A stretch of 64,000 nt of DNA. Origin: Gardnerella vaginalis (GTDB lineage Bacteria > Actinomycetota > Actinomycetes > Actinomycetales > Bifidobacteriaceae). The stretch is taken from the NCBI GenBank assembly GCA_946997215.1, contig CAMPUL010000004.1:12993-76992 (forward strand), in the 5' to 3' direction. The position numbers and the translations under genes were made by a program. The notes beneath the pieces were generated by a model that was given only the letters and a program-made list of their open reading frames with translations, ran no database searches and was not told where the DNA came from. This document shows positions 16,815-26,087 of this stretch, one piece after another (the first letter of the stretch is position 1; each line of letters starts with the position of its first letter).

Positions 16815-18224
16815 ATGATTGATTCTTTTGATTTCGCAAAGTTTGAAGTAAAGTCTAACGTAAAATCCTACGCAAGCTCTTCCGTACTCATGACCGACAT
16901 GTACGAGTACACAATGCTCGACGCGGCGCTAAAAGACGGAACAGCAGACCGAAAATGCGTTTTTGAGATTTTTGCGCGACACCTTCCGCAAGGTCGCCGC
17001 TACGGAGTGGTGGCAGGCACAGGCAGAATTTTAGAGGAGCTAGCGCGATTCCACTTTAGCGACGAGGATTTGCGATTTTTACAAGACCGCAAAATCGTAA
17101 GCAAAGACACTATTAAATGGTTGGAAAACTACCACTTTAGCGGCAAAATTCGCGGTTACAGGGAAGGTGAAATGTTCTTCCCAAATTCGCCGATTCTGCA
17201 AGTTGAAGGCACTTTTGGCGAATGCACATTGCTAGAAACGCTGCTGCTTTCCGTGCTTAACTACGATTGCGCAGTGGCGAGCGCCGCCGCACGCATGGTT
17301 TCCGCATCTGCTGGAAGGCCGTGTATGGATATGGGCGGCAGGCGCACAAACGAGTGGTCGGCAGTGGCTGCCTCTCGCGCGGCGGTAATTGGCGGTTTTA
17401 AGGGCACTGCAAACTTGCTTGCGGCAAAGCTTTACGGGCTTAAGGCGATTGGAACGGCTGCGCATTGCTTTACTCTTGTGCATGATTCGGAGCGCGCAGC
17501 CTTTGAGTCGCAAATTGAAGCGCTCGGCAAAGGCACAACGCTGCTTGTAGACACGTACAACGTGGAAGAGGCTGTTAAAACCGCCGTTCAAGTTGCTGGC
17601 GCAGATCTTGGCGGCGTGCGCATTGATTCGGGAGATTTGTGCGTTATGGCTCGTCGCGTGCGCGCGCAGCTCGATGCGTTGGGCGCTAAAAACACTAAAA
17701 TCACGGTTACTAACGATTTGGACGAGTATGCTCTTGCATCTTTGCAAAACGCGCCAGTCGATTCCTACGGCATTGGCACAATGCTTGTTACAGGTTCGGG
17801 TGCGCCTACTTGCGCAATGGTTTATAAGCTTACAGAGCGCGAGGGCGCGGATGGCGTTATGCAACCTGTTGCTAAGAAGTCTAAAAATAAGGCGACTGTT
17901 CCAGGGCGCAAGCTTGCATATCGTTCCTACGATTTTAGTGGCGGTGCGAATGGCGGTGCTGCTGGCAATGGCGTGGCTGACTGCGAACACGTAATTTCTG
18001 GTTCGGAGAGCGCGCTAGCGACGTTTAAGCCGCAAGATTCTTGGGAAGATTTGCTAGTTGACTATGTGCAAAATGGTGAATTTAACACGGAGTTTATGGG
18101 GCATGACGCGATTATGCGAGCACAAGATTGTTGTGCCAAAGCGCTTAGCCGACTTCCGATTTCTGCTCAAAGTCTAATGCGTGGCGATCCTGCGATTCCT
18201 ACAGAAATCAACGTTTTAGGCTAG
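16815..18224 (+). CDS. pncB: Nicotinate phosphoribosyltransferase
   Basis: Converts nicotinate, PRPP and ATP to NaMN in NAD salvage. Seen: LMTDMYEYTMLDAAL at the N-terminus, the SAGRPCMDMGGRRTNEWSAV block, GTANLLAAKLYGLKAIGTAAH with the active-site His, and VRIDSGDL. AAAGGA lies 6 bp before the ATG at 16815; a TTG two codons upstream is also in frame but fits the ribosome binding site less well. 469 residues. A 9-bp direct repeat tract follows the stop. Confidence 0.93.
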   Translation: MIDSFDFAKFEVKSNVKSYASSSVLMTDMYEYTMLDAALKDGTADRKCVFEIFARHLPQGRRYGVVAGTGRILEELARFHFSDEDLRFLQDRKIVSKDTIKWLENYHFSGKIRGYREGEMFFPNSPILQVEGTFGECTLLETLLLSVLNYDCAVASAAARMVSASAGRPCMDMGGRRTNEWSAVAASRAAVIGGFKGTANLLAAKLYGLKAIGTAAHCFTLVHDSERAAFESQIEALGKGTTLLVDTYNVEEAVKTAVQVAGADLGGVRIDSGDLCVMARRVRAQLDALGAKNTKITVTNDLDEYALASLQNAPVDSYGIGTMLVTGSGAPTCAMVYKLTEREGADGVMQPVAKKSKNKATVPGRKLAYRSYDFSGGANGGAAGNGVADCEHVISGSESALATFKPQDSWEDLLVDYVQNGEFNTEFMGHDAIMRAQDCCAKALSRLPISAQSLMRGDPAIPTEINVLG

Positions 18225-18276
18225 TTAGGTTAGTTAGGCTAGTTAGGCTGGCTTAGGCTAGCTTAGGCTAGCTTCT
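18222..18276 (+). repeat. Short direct repeats after pncB
   Basis: TAGTTAGGT/C and GGCTAGCTTA units recur about six times, starting with the pncB stop codon itself. No other function is visible. Confidence 0.6.
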
Positions 18277-18301
18277 AAAATCAGCTTTGATTTGAGTTAC
18301 T

Positions 18302-18664
18302 CTAAAAGCCCAGATTGTTCATCTCTTCGTAGATTTTTTTGCACTCTGGGCAAACGGGGTAGTCGTTTGCTTCGCGCTTTGGAATCCACACTTTTCCGCA
18401 CAACGCCACAACAGGGCGGCCAGTCAAGCGCGACTCGATTACGCGATCTTTGGAAACGTAGTGTGCAAAGCGGTCTGCGTCGCCGCCATCGTCCATTCGC
18501 GCGGATTCGTCTACTTCTGGCTTTTCGAGCACGCTTGTGCTTGTGCTAGACCCAGAATCTGGGAGGCTTTGTGAATCGTCTTCCATAACAGTGTTCAAAT
18601 TAGCATTGTTTGAAGTTTCGCTATATTTTGAATCATTTGAAAACGAATCATTTGAAAACGTCAT
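18302..18664 (-). CDS. DUF3039 zinc-ribbon-like protein
   Basis: A 120-residue protein of a family found in actinobacteria. The N-terminal half is Ser/Asn/Asp-rich and disordered-looking. The C-terminal half holds the conserved part: HYVSKDRVIESRLTGRPVVA, then LCGKVWIPKR and YPVCPECKKIYEEM, with three Cys suited to metal binding. The role is unknown. The start is the ATG at 18664 with AAAGGGA upstream; the open frame extends 15 codons further without a better site. Confidence 0.85.
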   Translation of the reverse strand: MTFSNDSFSNDSKYSETSNNANLNTVMEDDSQSLPDSGSSTSTSVLEKPEVDESARMDDGGDADRFAHYVSKDRVIESRLTGRPVVALCGKVWIPKREANDYPVCPECKKIYEEMNNLGF

Positions 18665-18819
18665 TGCGTCCCTTTCGTACAAATCCTTTTCACATAAATC
18701 ATGTTGCATAAATCATGTTTTATTGCTTGCGATTTATGTTTATACAAGCATAAGCCATAATCGCAACAATTGCGCGAGAGATACATCTGCCAAGTGCTTC
18801 ATCTCAGATTTGTTAGATT

Positions 18820-18900
18820 TGTCTCATCAATGATGCAAATATAACGAATTTAGGTTAAAAATGTTACAAATGTCTCATGAGCGAGACAAATATAACGAAT
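18820..18900. promoter_or_regulatory. 30-bp direct repeats with an inner dyad in the DUF3039-coaD divergent region
   Basis: At 18820-18849 and 18871-18900, TGTCTCAT and CAAATATAACGAAT flank a variable 8-bp centre. In the second copy the sequence reads GTCTCATGAGCGAGAC, a dyad. The 51-bp offset places the two sites on nearly the same face of the helix. They could be operator sites for either divergent gene. The rest of 18665-18983 shows no gene. Confidence 0.45.
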
Positions 18901-18983
18901 CTGTAGTGTGATTGTGTCGGCTCGTGACCGATTCCTGTATAGATAGTGTCTAGCTCGTGGCAGATTCGTGGTAACCTAAAAGC

Positions 18984-19538
18984 ATGACTATAGCTGTTTG
19001 CCCAGGCTCCTACGATCCCGTTACAGCCGGACACTTAGACGTGATACAACGTTGTACGCATCTTTTTAACGAAGTGCATGTTTTAGTGGCGGTTAATGCG
19101 GCCAAAACGCCCATGTTTTCCGAGTCGGAGCGCGTGGATATTATTCGCAAAGCGTTGGAAGACTTAAAAGACGATTCGCCAATCGGAGAGTTTGCGCCAC
19201 CTTTGCGCGGTGCTGCTAAATCGCCAGCGTGTAAAATAGTTGTTTCTTCTACAGATGGTCTTATTACAGATTATTGCAAAAAAGTCGGAGCAACCGTAAT
19301 CGTTAAGGGATTGCGCCAAAATGGCGACTACGAGGCGGAGCTTGGAATGGCGCTGGTTAATCGCAAGCTGGCTGGCATTGAAACCATGTTTTTGCCAGCG
19401 GATCCTATTTTGGAGCATGTTTCTAGCTCTGTTGTAAAAGATGTGGCTCGTCATGGTGGCGATGTTTCGGGAATGGTGCCCAATAATGTGATTCCACTTT
19501 TGCAAAGCGTTTTTTCTAAAACAAATGCAATATCGTAA
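18984..19538 (+). CDS. coaD: Phosphopantetheine adenylyltransferase
   Basis: Penultimate step of CoA synthesis (4'-phosphopantetheine plus ATP). Seen: [19 protein letters not shown] with the (H/T)xGH nucleotidyl motif, [21 protein letters not shown] and the C-terminal [22 protein letters not shown]. At 184 residues it is about 20 longer than usual because of an insert near residues 62-85. TAACCT ends 6 bp before the ATG and no ribosome binding site is visible, so it is probably leaderless. Confidence 0.95.
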   Translation: MTIAVCPGSYDPVTAGHLDVIQRCTHLFNEVHVLVAVNAAKTPMFSESERVDIIRKALEDLKDDSPIGEFAPPLRGAAKSPACKIVVSSTDGLITDYCKKVGATVIVKGLRQNGDYEAELGMALVNRKLAGIETMFLPADPILEHVSSSVVKDVARHGGDVSGMVPNNVIPLLQSVFSKTNAIS

Positions 19539-19694
19539 TCATAAAATTAGCGAAATATTATAATGGCAAGTTAAATATCACCGAAATAAGTACAATATTA
19601 CTAAAATAAATACGTACTAAATAAATACGTACTAAAATACGTACAATAAGATTGTTAAGAGATAAGAGAGCAGCTACTTAGCGAAGGAGCGAAA

Positions 19695-20639
19695 ATGAGC
19701 GAAAACGAAGACGACACAATGGAAAGCCAAGTATCGGCAAATCGCAGCCAAAAGTTGCCATTAAATCCAGTGATTGCAAACAACGACGATTCGCCTAGTG
19801 CTGCTTTTGAAGCTTACGATGCTGTGCCTGCGGCAAGTAAGGATAATGATGATGCGGCTGTCGATTCTGCGGTTGCTGGCGATGAGGCTGCCAATTCTGC
19901 GGTTGCTGGCGATAGTGCGCAAAACTTGTTCCCAATGCCAGATTTGCGCGAGCGCGAAGACGGCGGTGCAATAGCGTTTGACGACGAAGAAGAAAACGTG
20001 TTTAAGGCAGCGGATCCGCAAACCGTTAGTGAAGAAGTGCGTACAAAGTCGCGCGAAGAGTTCACTACCGTGTACGACATAATCGACACGATGGAAACGG
20101 CGTTAAATAGCGCAAAGGGAGTGCTGTTTGCTGCTGGAATGGCAAAGGTGGATCGCGAAGAGTTTGGCGATTATTTGTCTAGGCTAAAAGACATGCTTCC
20201 AGTTCAGCTGGAGCGCGCTAGTGCGTTAATGCGAGAGGCAGAGAGGCGTTTGCGAACGGCTCAAGCTCAAGCAAATTCTGTTGTAAGTTCGGCTCAAAGT
20301 CAGGCTGCGCAAATGGTTGAGGAAGCTCAGGAGCGAGCCAGATTCTTGGCAGGTCAAGAAAATGTTGTTGCGATTGCGAAGAATCAAGCGCGCGAGATTG
20401 TAAGCAATGCGCAAGCAAAGGCCGAAAAGCTTACTCGCGGTGCGGATCAGTACAGTTCCACAGTTATGGAAGGCTTAAAGCAGCAATTAGATAAGCTTGA
20501 GCAAGACGTTCAAGCGGGTCAGCGTGTTTTGGAAGAGCGTAGACGCGCGGCTGCACATGTGCAAAATCAGGCTGCGAGTAAGATAGATGAAGAATTCGAC
20601 AGCGAAAGCAGTGAAAGAAGCGACGACGAAAGGAATTAA
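19695..20639 (+). CDS. SepIVA/DivIVA-like coiled-coil cell division protein
   Basis: 314 residues. The first 110 are acidic and low-complexity and contain two AVAGD micro-repeats (19869-19883, 19899-19913). Residues from about 115 (TVYDIIDTMETALNSAKGVL) to 300 are almost all heptad-like helix rich in Ala, Gln, Glu and Arg. Position between coaD and a DUF177 gene followed by rpmF and rnc matches the mycobacterial SepIVA neighbourhood, so a role at the septum is likely but is inference from context and fold. GAAGGAG-type ribosome binding site before the ATG. Short AAATACGTACT repeats lie upstream (19600-19650). Confidence 0.75.
   Translation: MSENEDDTMESQVSANRSQKLPLNPVIANNDDSPSAAFEAYDAVPAASKDNDDAAVDSAVAGDEAANSAVAGDSAQNLFPMPDLREREDGGAIAFDDEEENVFKAADPQTVSEEVRTKSREEFTTVYDIIDTMETALNSAKGVLFAAGMAKVDREEFGDYLSRLKDMLPVQLERASALMREAERRLRTAQAQANSVVSSAQSQAAQMVEEAQERARFLAGQENVVAIAKNQAREIVSNAQAKAEKLTRGADQYSSTVMEGLKQQLDKLEQDVQAGQRVLEERRRAAAHVQNQAASKIDEEFDSESSERSDDERN
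19869..19913 (+). repeat. AVAGD micro-repeat, two copies in the SepIVA-like gene
   Basis: GCGGTTGCTGGCGAT at 19869-19883 and 19899-19913, both in the Ala-Val-Ala-Gly-Asp frame. Confidence 0.85.
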
Positions 20640-20640
20640 A

Positions 20641-21291
20641 ATGACATCGCATCCCTCCCAGTCTTTGTGGGCGGTTCCAGTTGCGCAAATGGCAGCGCGT
20701 GCAGGAAGTAGCATGCAATTGAATCGCGCTTTTCCAGCGCCAGAGGGCATTGGAGACAGCGTTATTGGCGTGGAGCCGGGGAGCGATGTTACGGTAGACG
20801 GCAGCTTTGATTCCGTAGTGGACGGGCTTATGTTCCAGGGCACGATTACGGCGCGAGTGCATGCAGAGTGCTCGCGATGCTTGATGCCGTTGCATAGGGA
20901 TTGGCCTGTTGATGTGTGCGCGTTTTTTGCGCGCGTGGAAAGCGGCAAAGGCGGCAAGAGTGCAAATGGCGGCGCGCGTTTCAATAACTCTAATAACTCT
21001 AATGATGATTTAGAAGATGCTGATATTTGGGACGAAGGCGACGATTCTGGAAATGTGTATCCGCTGGTTGGTGGTGGCGATTTTGCCGACATTGAGGCGC
21101 TGATTCGAGACACAATGGTTAGCGAGTTGCCACTTAAGCCTTTGTGTGAGCCAAATTGCAAGGGTCTTTGCTCTCAGTGCGGAGAGAATCTGAATGAGCA
21201 TCCAGAGCATCATCACGACGTTACGGATATTCGTTTTGCGGCGCTTGAAGGTCTTAAGGAAAAGCTTGAAAACTCGCAAAATCGCGGCTGA
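20641..21291 (+). CDS. DUF177/YceD family protein
   Basis: 216 residues. YceD-family proteins are linked to 23S rRNA and L32 synthesis because their genes nearly always precede rpmF, as here. Seen: QGTITARVHAECSRCLMPL in the middle and the C-terminal CEPNCKGLCSQCGENLNEH Cys cluster. A Ser/Asn/Gly-rich insert lies between. The start is the ATG at 20641, one base after the previous stop, with AAAGGA upstream; the in-frame extension further upstream overlaps the SepIVA-like gene. Confidence 0.88.
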   Translation: MTSHPSQSLWAVPVAQMAARAGSSMQLNRAFPAPEGIGDSVIGVEPGSDVTVDGSFDSVVDGLMFQGTITARVHAECSRCLMPLHRDWPVDVCAFFARVESGKGGKSANGGARFNNSNNSNDDLEDADIWDEGDDSGNVYPLVGGGDFADIEALIRDTMVSELPLKPLCEPNCKGLCSQCGENLNEHPEHHHDVTDIRFAALEGLKEKLENSQNRG

Positions 21292-21293
21292 TT

Positions 21294-21546
21294 TGCGCTT
21301 TGACTGAGCTTGAAATTGCATAACGCATTTCAAGCTCCTTCAAAGCGTGATTTGGCTCAAATGTAAAGTCCAGTGGACTTTACATGCCAAATCAGCCGAG
21401 CGGCTACTAATAGCTGCGCGCGCCAACCTGCAGGAGCGCTTGAAGCGTAGCGCGCGAAGGCAATTTGGCGCGCTGAGCAGCTCAAGGCAGAAGCACTGCT
21501 TCTGCGCTGCGAAGACGTTAGCGCGCTTAGACCGCGCTAACGATAC
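21294..21546 (+). repeat. Family A composite repeat, double-core copy
   Basis: Contains the module GAGCTTGAAAT...ATTTCAAGCTC (hairpin), the core AAAGTCCAGTGGACTTT (21365-21381), GCGGCTACTAATAGC, a second start module (CGCGCCAACCTGC), the core CAGAAGCACTGCTTCTG (21488-21504) inside an outer GAGCAGC/GCTGCGA stem, and the terminal hairpin ending CGCGCTAACGAT. A family B fragment follows (21549-21600). Confidence 0.85.
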
Positions 21547-21696
21547 GCTTCATTCAGTGCGAAAAACCTTGAATCTCCACTGCATTCGGCGTAATTTATG
21601 TGAGTTTATGTAGTGAGATTCTGAATAATGTATGGCGCTTGCTGTAATATACAGAACGCTTAAGCTCAATCGGTTGAACGAAATAGAGGAAAGATT

Positions 21697-21891
21697 ATGG
21701 CACTGCCAAAGTACAAGACCTCGCGCGCTAATACTCATTCGCGTCGCGCCAATTGGAAGGCTTCTGCCGTGCAGACTATTACCTGCCCGAACTGCGGTTC
21801 GCCAGCGTTGTCTCACATGGCTTGCCCAACCTGCGGTAACTTCCGCGGTCGCGTGTATCGCGAAGCAATTCGCTCTGCGCACACCAAGTAG
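21697..21891 (+). CDS. rpmF: 50S ribosomal protein L32
   Basis: 64 residues, beginning [20 protein letters not shown], with the zinc-type CPNC and CPTC pairs. GAGGAAAG precedes the ATG. It is separated from the DUF177 gene by a 400-bp block of repeats, which is unusual for this pair, and is followed by a strong terminator. Confidence 0.97.
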   Translation: MALPKYKTSRANTHSRRANWKASAVQTITCPNCGSPALSHMACPTCGNFRGRVYREAIRSAHTK

Positions 21892-21906
21892 GTTGTATTT
21901 TAAGAG

Positions 21907-21940
21907 AACCCTGCCATCGACGGGTGGCAGGGTTTTTGTT
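21907..21940 (+). terminator. Rho-independent terminator after rpmF
   Basis: 10-bp stem AACCCTGCCA / TGGCAGGGTT with an 8-base loop, followed by TTTGTTTTT. Confidence 0.93.
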
Positions 21941-21955
21941 TTTGCGTTTTGTTTT

Positions 21956-22176
21956 TCCCGTGTTTGTTCCCATTTTTGGTGTTTTGGTAAACAAATGTGG
22001 GCGCGACGACCTGCCTTCGCATTCAAAGCGTAGCGCGCGAAGGCAATTCGGAGTGCTGAGCCGCTCGAGGCAGAAGCACTGCTTCTGCGCGGCGAAGACG
22101 TGAGCGCGCTGTAACGCGCGAGCGATTTCCCCGCGTTTGTTCCCTTTTAGTGCTATTTGGTAAACAAATGTGGGAA
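21956..22176. repeat. Two family D hairpins flanking a family A copy
   Basis: Family D at 21956-21999 (TTTGTTCCC with GGTAAACAAATGTGGG) and 22130-22176 (GCGTTTGTTCCC with GGTAAACAAATGTGGGAA). Between them at 22002-22130 is family A with the core CAGAAGCACTGCTTCTG (22071-22087), the outer GAGCCGC/GCGGCGA stem and a terminal hairpin in the CTGTAA-loop form. This and about 130 bp of A/T-rich sequence fill the rpmF-rnc gap. Confidence 0.85.
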
Positions 22177-22293
22177 TTTACTCATTTCCTTATTTGGCAT
22201 TGCGTTGTTTTCATCACCGCACTTAGCGTAATCTACATAAACTTGTAGTATTTTGTGGCAAATAGCGCAAATCAACGACTTCAATGTATGCGG

Positions 22294-22299
22294 TATAAT
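22294..22299 (+). promoter_or_regulatory. Putative -10 of rnc
   Basis: TATAAT ends 9 bp before the chosen rnc ATG. No ribosome binding site is present, consistent with a leaderless or very short leader. Confidence 0.45.
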
Positions 22300-22308
22300 G
22301 TTGAAAAT

Positions 22309-23232
22309 ATGAGTGGGAACAATACAAAAGATCACTATGACGTTCAGAATGATGTAAAAAGTGACGTCAAAAGTAATGATAAAAATGACGTTCAAAGTGG
22401 CGTCAAAAATGACGTTCAAAATAGCGCATATAATAACACAAATCATCCAGAAAATGCTAGAACTGGCGGCATTGGCGTTGCGCGCACTCAAGATGGGCAT
22501 ACGCAAAATGGTGACCCCACTCAGGAGCTTTTGCATGCGCTCGGCACTACTATTTCGCCAGATTTGCTTGTTGAGGCTCTCACTCATCGATCTTTTTCGC
22601 ACGAGCATCCAGGCACTAAAAACTATGAGCGCCTAGAGTTTTTGGGAGACGCTGTTTTGGAGCTTGTTTCTACGGAAACGCTGTTTTCTGCTCACCCAGA
22701 TATGACGGAAGGCCAGCTGGCTAAGCTTCGCGCTAAGGCTGTTTCGGAGTGGGCTTTGAGCGCTGTTGCGCGAGATAAGTTGCACGTTGGGCCGTATATT
22801 CTTTTGGGTCATGGCGAGATGGAGCATGGCGGCGCTCAAAAAGACTCGATTTTGTGCGATATTGTTGAGGCGCTTATTGGCGCGACTTTTGTTGAGCATG
22901 GCATTGACGAGGCGCGCGCTGTGGTGCATCGCTTGATTGACGACACTTTGGCGGAGGTTCTTACGGAAGGCCCTGCGCTGGATTGGAAGACTTCGCTTAC
23001 GGTTTTGGCGCACGAGATGGGGCTTGATGAACCGCAATATAGGATGTCGGTTTCTGGACCAGATTACGCGCCTGTGTTCCATGCGCGTGCGGTTTTGGCG
23101 CACGAAAGTGGCGATGAGTTGCTTGGCGAGGCGGATGGTTCTAGCAAGCGCAAGGCTCAGCTTGCTGCTGCAGATAAAGCGTGGCATATGTTGGATAGAA
23201 GGCGTAAGTCGAGCGGAGAAAGCGGTAATTAG
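22309..23232 (+). CDS. rnc: Ribonuclease III
   Basis: Double-strand-specific endoribonuclease for rRNA processing. The catalytic signature RLEFLGDAVLELVSTE is present, with DIVEALIGATFVEHG and a C-terminal double-stranded RNA binding domain (PALDWKTSLTVLAHEM to KRKAQLAAADKAWHML). Oddity: the first 65 residues are a low-complexity tail of DVK/DVQ/N repeats encoded by repeated GACGTCAAAA-like words. The start at MSGNNTKD (22309) lies just after a TATAAT; the frame is open for 18 codons upstream but would need to start before the promoter. Confidence 0.94.
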   Translation: MSGNNTKDHYDVQNDVKSDVKSNDKNDVQSGVKNDVQNSAYNNTNHPENARTGGIGVARTQDGHTQNGDPTQELLHALGTTISPDLLVEALTHRSFSHEHPGTKNYERLEFLGDAVLELVSTETLFSAHPDMTEGQLAKLRAKAVSEWALSAVARDKLHVGPYILLGHGEMEHGGAQKDSILCDIVEALIGATFVEHGIDEARAVVHRLIDDTLAEVLTEGPALDWKTSLTVLAHEMGLDEPQYRMSVSGPDYAPVFHARAVLAHESGDELLGEADGSSKRKAQLAAADKAWHMLDRRRKSSGESGN

Positions 23233-23274
23233 ATTTTTCTGATTGCTGTGATATAGGCGATTCGAGGCGGTTCT

Positions 23275-24420
23275 ATGGCTAGCAGTCGTAATAATAATGA
23301 TTTATTATTTGACGATGATTTGGCATTGTCAACGGCTGCTGGCGACTTTTGCGACTTACGCTACCACTGTGCGCGTTACGTTGACTATTTGCGCGCAAAC
23401 AAAGGCCTTGGAAGTGCCACCTTGCGCGCGTATAGCGCTGATGTTTTGCAATGCTTAGAGTGGTGCAATCGCAATGGTTTTTGCGATTTGCGCGCGGTTT
23501 CTACGAGTGTTTTGCGCCAATGGATGTATTGGCTTAACAAGAATCACGCGCGCTCGAGTTTGGCGCGCAAAGTGGTAGCCGTGCGCGGCTTTTTTGCGTG
23601 GGCTACGCACGTTGGTTTGATTAGCGCAAATCCTGCGCAAATTCTTGCAACTCCTAAGATTGCTAATGAGCTTCCTACGGTTTTAGACGAAGCGCAAGCG
23701 CAAAAGTTGCTTGATTGTGCGGATGAATTTGCAGATGATTGTGCGGATGAATTTGCGCAGGATTCAACTGAGCATGATTCAACTGAGCAAAGCAGCACGA
23801 AAAAAAAGCCGCGCGCGCAAAAGTCGCCAGCAACCGATCATCAAGAAAATACGCCACTAAAGTCGCCACTAAAGTCACCACTAAAGTCACCTCAAGAACA
23901 TGCAATCGCCCTTAGAAACGCTGCGATTTTAGAGCTTTTATACGCAACGGGCATGCGCGTGGGGGAGCTTACAAGCCTTAATGTGCAAGATGTGGATTTT
24001 GAAAATCACACTGTAAAAGTTACAGGTAAAGGAAACAAGCAGCGCGTTGTGCCTTTTGGCGTTCCTGCTGCAAGCGCGTGCAAAGAGTGGCTTGAGCATG
24101 GGCGAAATGTGCTTCTAGAAAAGTATGCAGAAAGCTCAACAAGCTCGCAAGCGCTGTTTTTGGGAGCGCGCGCAAAGCGCATTGACCAGCGCATTGTTAG
24201 GAGTATTGTTCACGCGGCTGCAGCGGCTGCAAACGTGCCAGATGTGGCTCCGCACGCACTTCGCCACAGTGCTGCAACGCATATGCTTAACGGGGGAGCG
24301 GACCTTCGCGAGGTTCAAGAGCTTTTGGGGCATTCGTCGTTGAATACAACCCAACGCTACACGCACGTTTCTATTCAGGCTCTTAAGCAGCGCTACTCGC
24401 AAGCCTTCCCGCGTGCGTAG
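23275..24420 (+). CDS. xerC: Tyrosine recombinase XerC
   Basis: Chromosome dimer resolution at dif with XerD. N-terminal SAM-like core-binding domain (YVDYLRANKGLGSATLRAY) and catalytic domain with the Arg in LYATGMRVGELTSL, HALRHSAATHML and LGHSSLNTTQRYTHVS (His-x-x-Arg, His, Tyr). 381 residues against about 300 usual. The excess is a hydrophilic insert near residues 160-205 made of repeated CADEFA and TEH/TEQ words, one KSPAT micro-repeat (23822-23835) and four PLKSPLK-type repeats. Assigned C rather than D because it follows rnc and because the other copy precedes parA. Confidence 0.88.
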   Translation: MASSRNNNDLLFDDDLALSTAAGDFCDLRYHCARYVDYLRANKGLGSATLRAYSADVLQCLEWCNRNGFCDLRAVSTSVLRQWMYWLNKNHARSSLARKVVAVRGFFAWATHVGLISANPAQILATPKIANELPTVLDEAQAQKLLDCADEFADDCADEFAQDSTEHDSTEQSSTKKKPRAQKSPATDHQENTPLKSPLKSPLKSPQEHAIALRNAAILELLYATGMRVGELTSLNVQDVDFENHTVKVTGKGNKQRVVPFGVPAASACKEWLEHGRNVLLEKYAESSTSSQALFLGARAKRIDQRIVRSIVHAAAAAANVPDVAPHALRHSAATHMLNGGADLREVQELLGHSSLNTTQRYTHVSIQALKQRYSQAFPRA

Positions 24421-24490
24421 AAGAAGAATGCATATTCAGAAAATGAAAAGATGTGATTTGAATCACGTAATGTCAACGCGTGGCTAAATG

Positions 24491-24496
24491 TATAAT
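24491..24496 (+). promoter_or_regulatory. Putative -10 of the sufBDC operon
   Basis: TATAAT, 31 bp before the sufB GTG and ahead of a good AGGAGGG ribosome binding site. No clear -35. Confidence 0.45.
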
Positions 24497-24527
24497 CGAC
24501 TTATAAGCTTGATAGGAGGGTAAAACA

Positions 24528-26087
24528 GTGGTTGATGATTCAAATAAGCCTGAATCAAGCGCATTGACGAATAGCGTATCGACGAATAAGAATGTAGCGA
24601 ATCAAAACGAATCCAGCGCCGCAGACGTTGAAATGAGCCAGTATGTGGCAGATCGCGCTCGCGTAAACGAAGAGAAAATTCGTCAAGACGAGCAGATTGT
24701 TGCTGAATTTGGTGAGTACAATTACGGATGGCACGATTCGGATGCTGCGGGCGAAGCCGCTAAGAAGGGTATTGATGAGTCGGTTGTTCGCGCAATTTCT
24801 GCCGACAAACACGAGCCGGAGTGGATGCTAAACCTTCGTTTGCAAGGTTATCGCGCGTTTTTGCAAAAGCCTATGCCAGATTGGGGCGTGGATTTGCGCG
24901 GTTTTGACGCAGACGATTTTAAGTACTACGTGCGCCCAGTTCACGATCAAGCGAAAACTTGGGATGATTTGCCAGAAGATATTCGCAAAACTTACGATAG
25001 GCTTGGCATTCCAGAAGCGGAGAAAAAGCGTTTGGTTTCGGGCGTTGCAGCGCAGTACGAGTCGGAAGTTATTTACAATTCGATTCGCGAAGACTTGGCT
25101 GCGCAAGGCGTGATTTTTGTTGATACAGATACAGCAGTGCAAAAGTATCCGGAGCTTGTAAAAAAGTATTTCGCAACTGTGATTCCAGTTGACGACAACA
25201 AGTTTGCGGCTCTTAACACAGCGGCTTGGAGCGGCGGCTCGTTCGTATACGTGCCAAAAGGCGTGCATGTGGATATTCCGCTTCAGGCTTACTTCCGCAT
25301 TAATACGCCGAACATGGGTCAGTTTGAGCGCACTTTGATTATTGCAGACGAAGGATCGTACGTGCACTACGTTGAAGGTTGCACAGCTCCGATTTATTCC
25401 ACGGATTCGCTCCACGCTGCAAACGTTGAAATTGTTGTAGAAAAGCATGCGCGCGTGCGCTACACAACCGTGCAAAACTGGTCAAATAACGTGTACAACT
25501 TGGTAACTCAGCGAGCCTACGTGCGCGAAGGTGGCACAATGGAGTGGGTTGATGGAAACATTGGCTCCAAGGCAACGATGAAGTATCCTGCTTGTATTCT
25601 CGCCGAGCCGTACGCAAAAGCGGAGACTATGTCTTTGAGCTTTGCTGGCCGCGGTCAGTACCAAGATACGGGTGCGAAGATGATTCATTTGGCTCCGCAC
25701 ACGAGTTCCACGATTGTTGCTAAGTCGATTTCGCGCGGCGGCGGACGCTCTGCCTACCGCGGTCTTGTGAAGATTGTTAAGGGTGCGAGCGGCTCTAGCT
25801 CTTCGGTTGTGTGCGACGCTTTGCTTGTTGACGATTTTTCTAGGTCCGACACTTATCCGCACGTTGACGTGCGCGAAGATAACGTTTCTATGGCTCATGA
25901 GGCCACTGTTTCCAAGGTTTCCGAGGATCAGCTTTTCTACTTGATGAGTCGAGGGCTTGAAGAAAAAGAGGCTATGGGAATGATTGTGCGCGGCTTTGTG
26001 GAGCCGATTAGTCGCCAGCTTCCTATGGAGTATGCTTTGGAGCTTAATCGTCTTGTGGAATTGCAAATGGAAGGATCCGTGGGGTGA
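24528..26087 (+). CDS. sufB: Fe-S cluster assembly protein SufB
   Basis: Scaffold subunit of the SufBCD complex. Starts with GTG, preceded by AGGAGGG at 6-7 bp. Signatures include [104 protein letters not shown] and [21 protein letters not shown]. About 50 N-terminal residues are Ser/Asn-rich and extra. First gene of a three-gene unit; its stop overlaps the sufD start (TGATG). Confidence 0.96.
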   Translation: MVDDSNKPESSALTNSVSTNKNVANQNESSAADVEMSQYVADRARVNEEKIRQDEQIVAEFGEYNYGWHDSDAAGEAAKKGIDESVVRAISADKHEPEWMLNLRLQGYRAFLQKPMPDWGVDLRGFDADDFKYYVRPVHDQAKTWDDLPEDIRKTYDRLGIPEAEKKRLVSGVAAQYESEVIYNSIREDLAAQGVIFVDTDTAVQKYPELVKKYFATVIPVDDNKFAALNTAAWSGGSFVYVPKGVHVDIPLQAYFRINTPNMGQFERTLIIADEGSYVHYVEGCTAPIYSTDSLHAANVEIVVEKHARVRYTTVQNWSNNVYNLVTQRAYVREGGTMEWVDGNIGSKATMKYPACILAEPYAKAETMSLSFAGRGQYQDTGAKMIHLAPHTSSTIVAKSISRGGGRSAYRGLVKIVKGASGSSSSVVCDALLVDDFSRSDTYPHVDVREDNVSMAHEATVSKVSEDQLFYLMSRGLEEKEAMGMIVRGFVEPISRQLPMEYALELNRLVELQMEGSVG

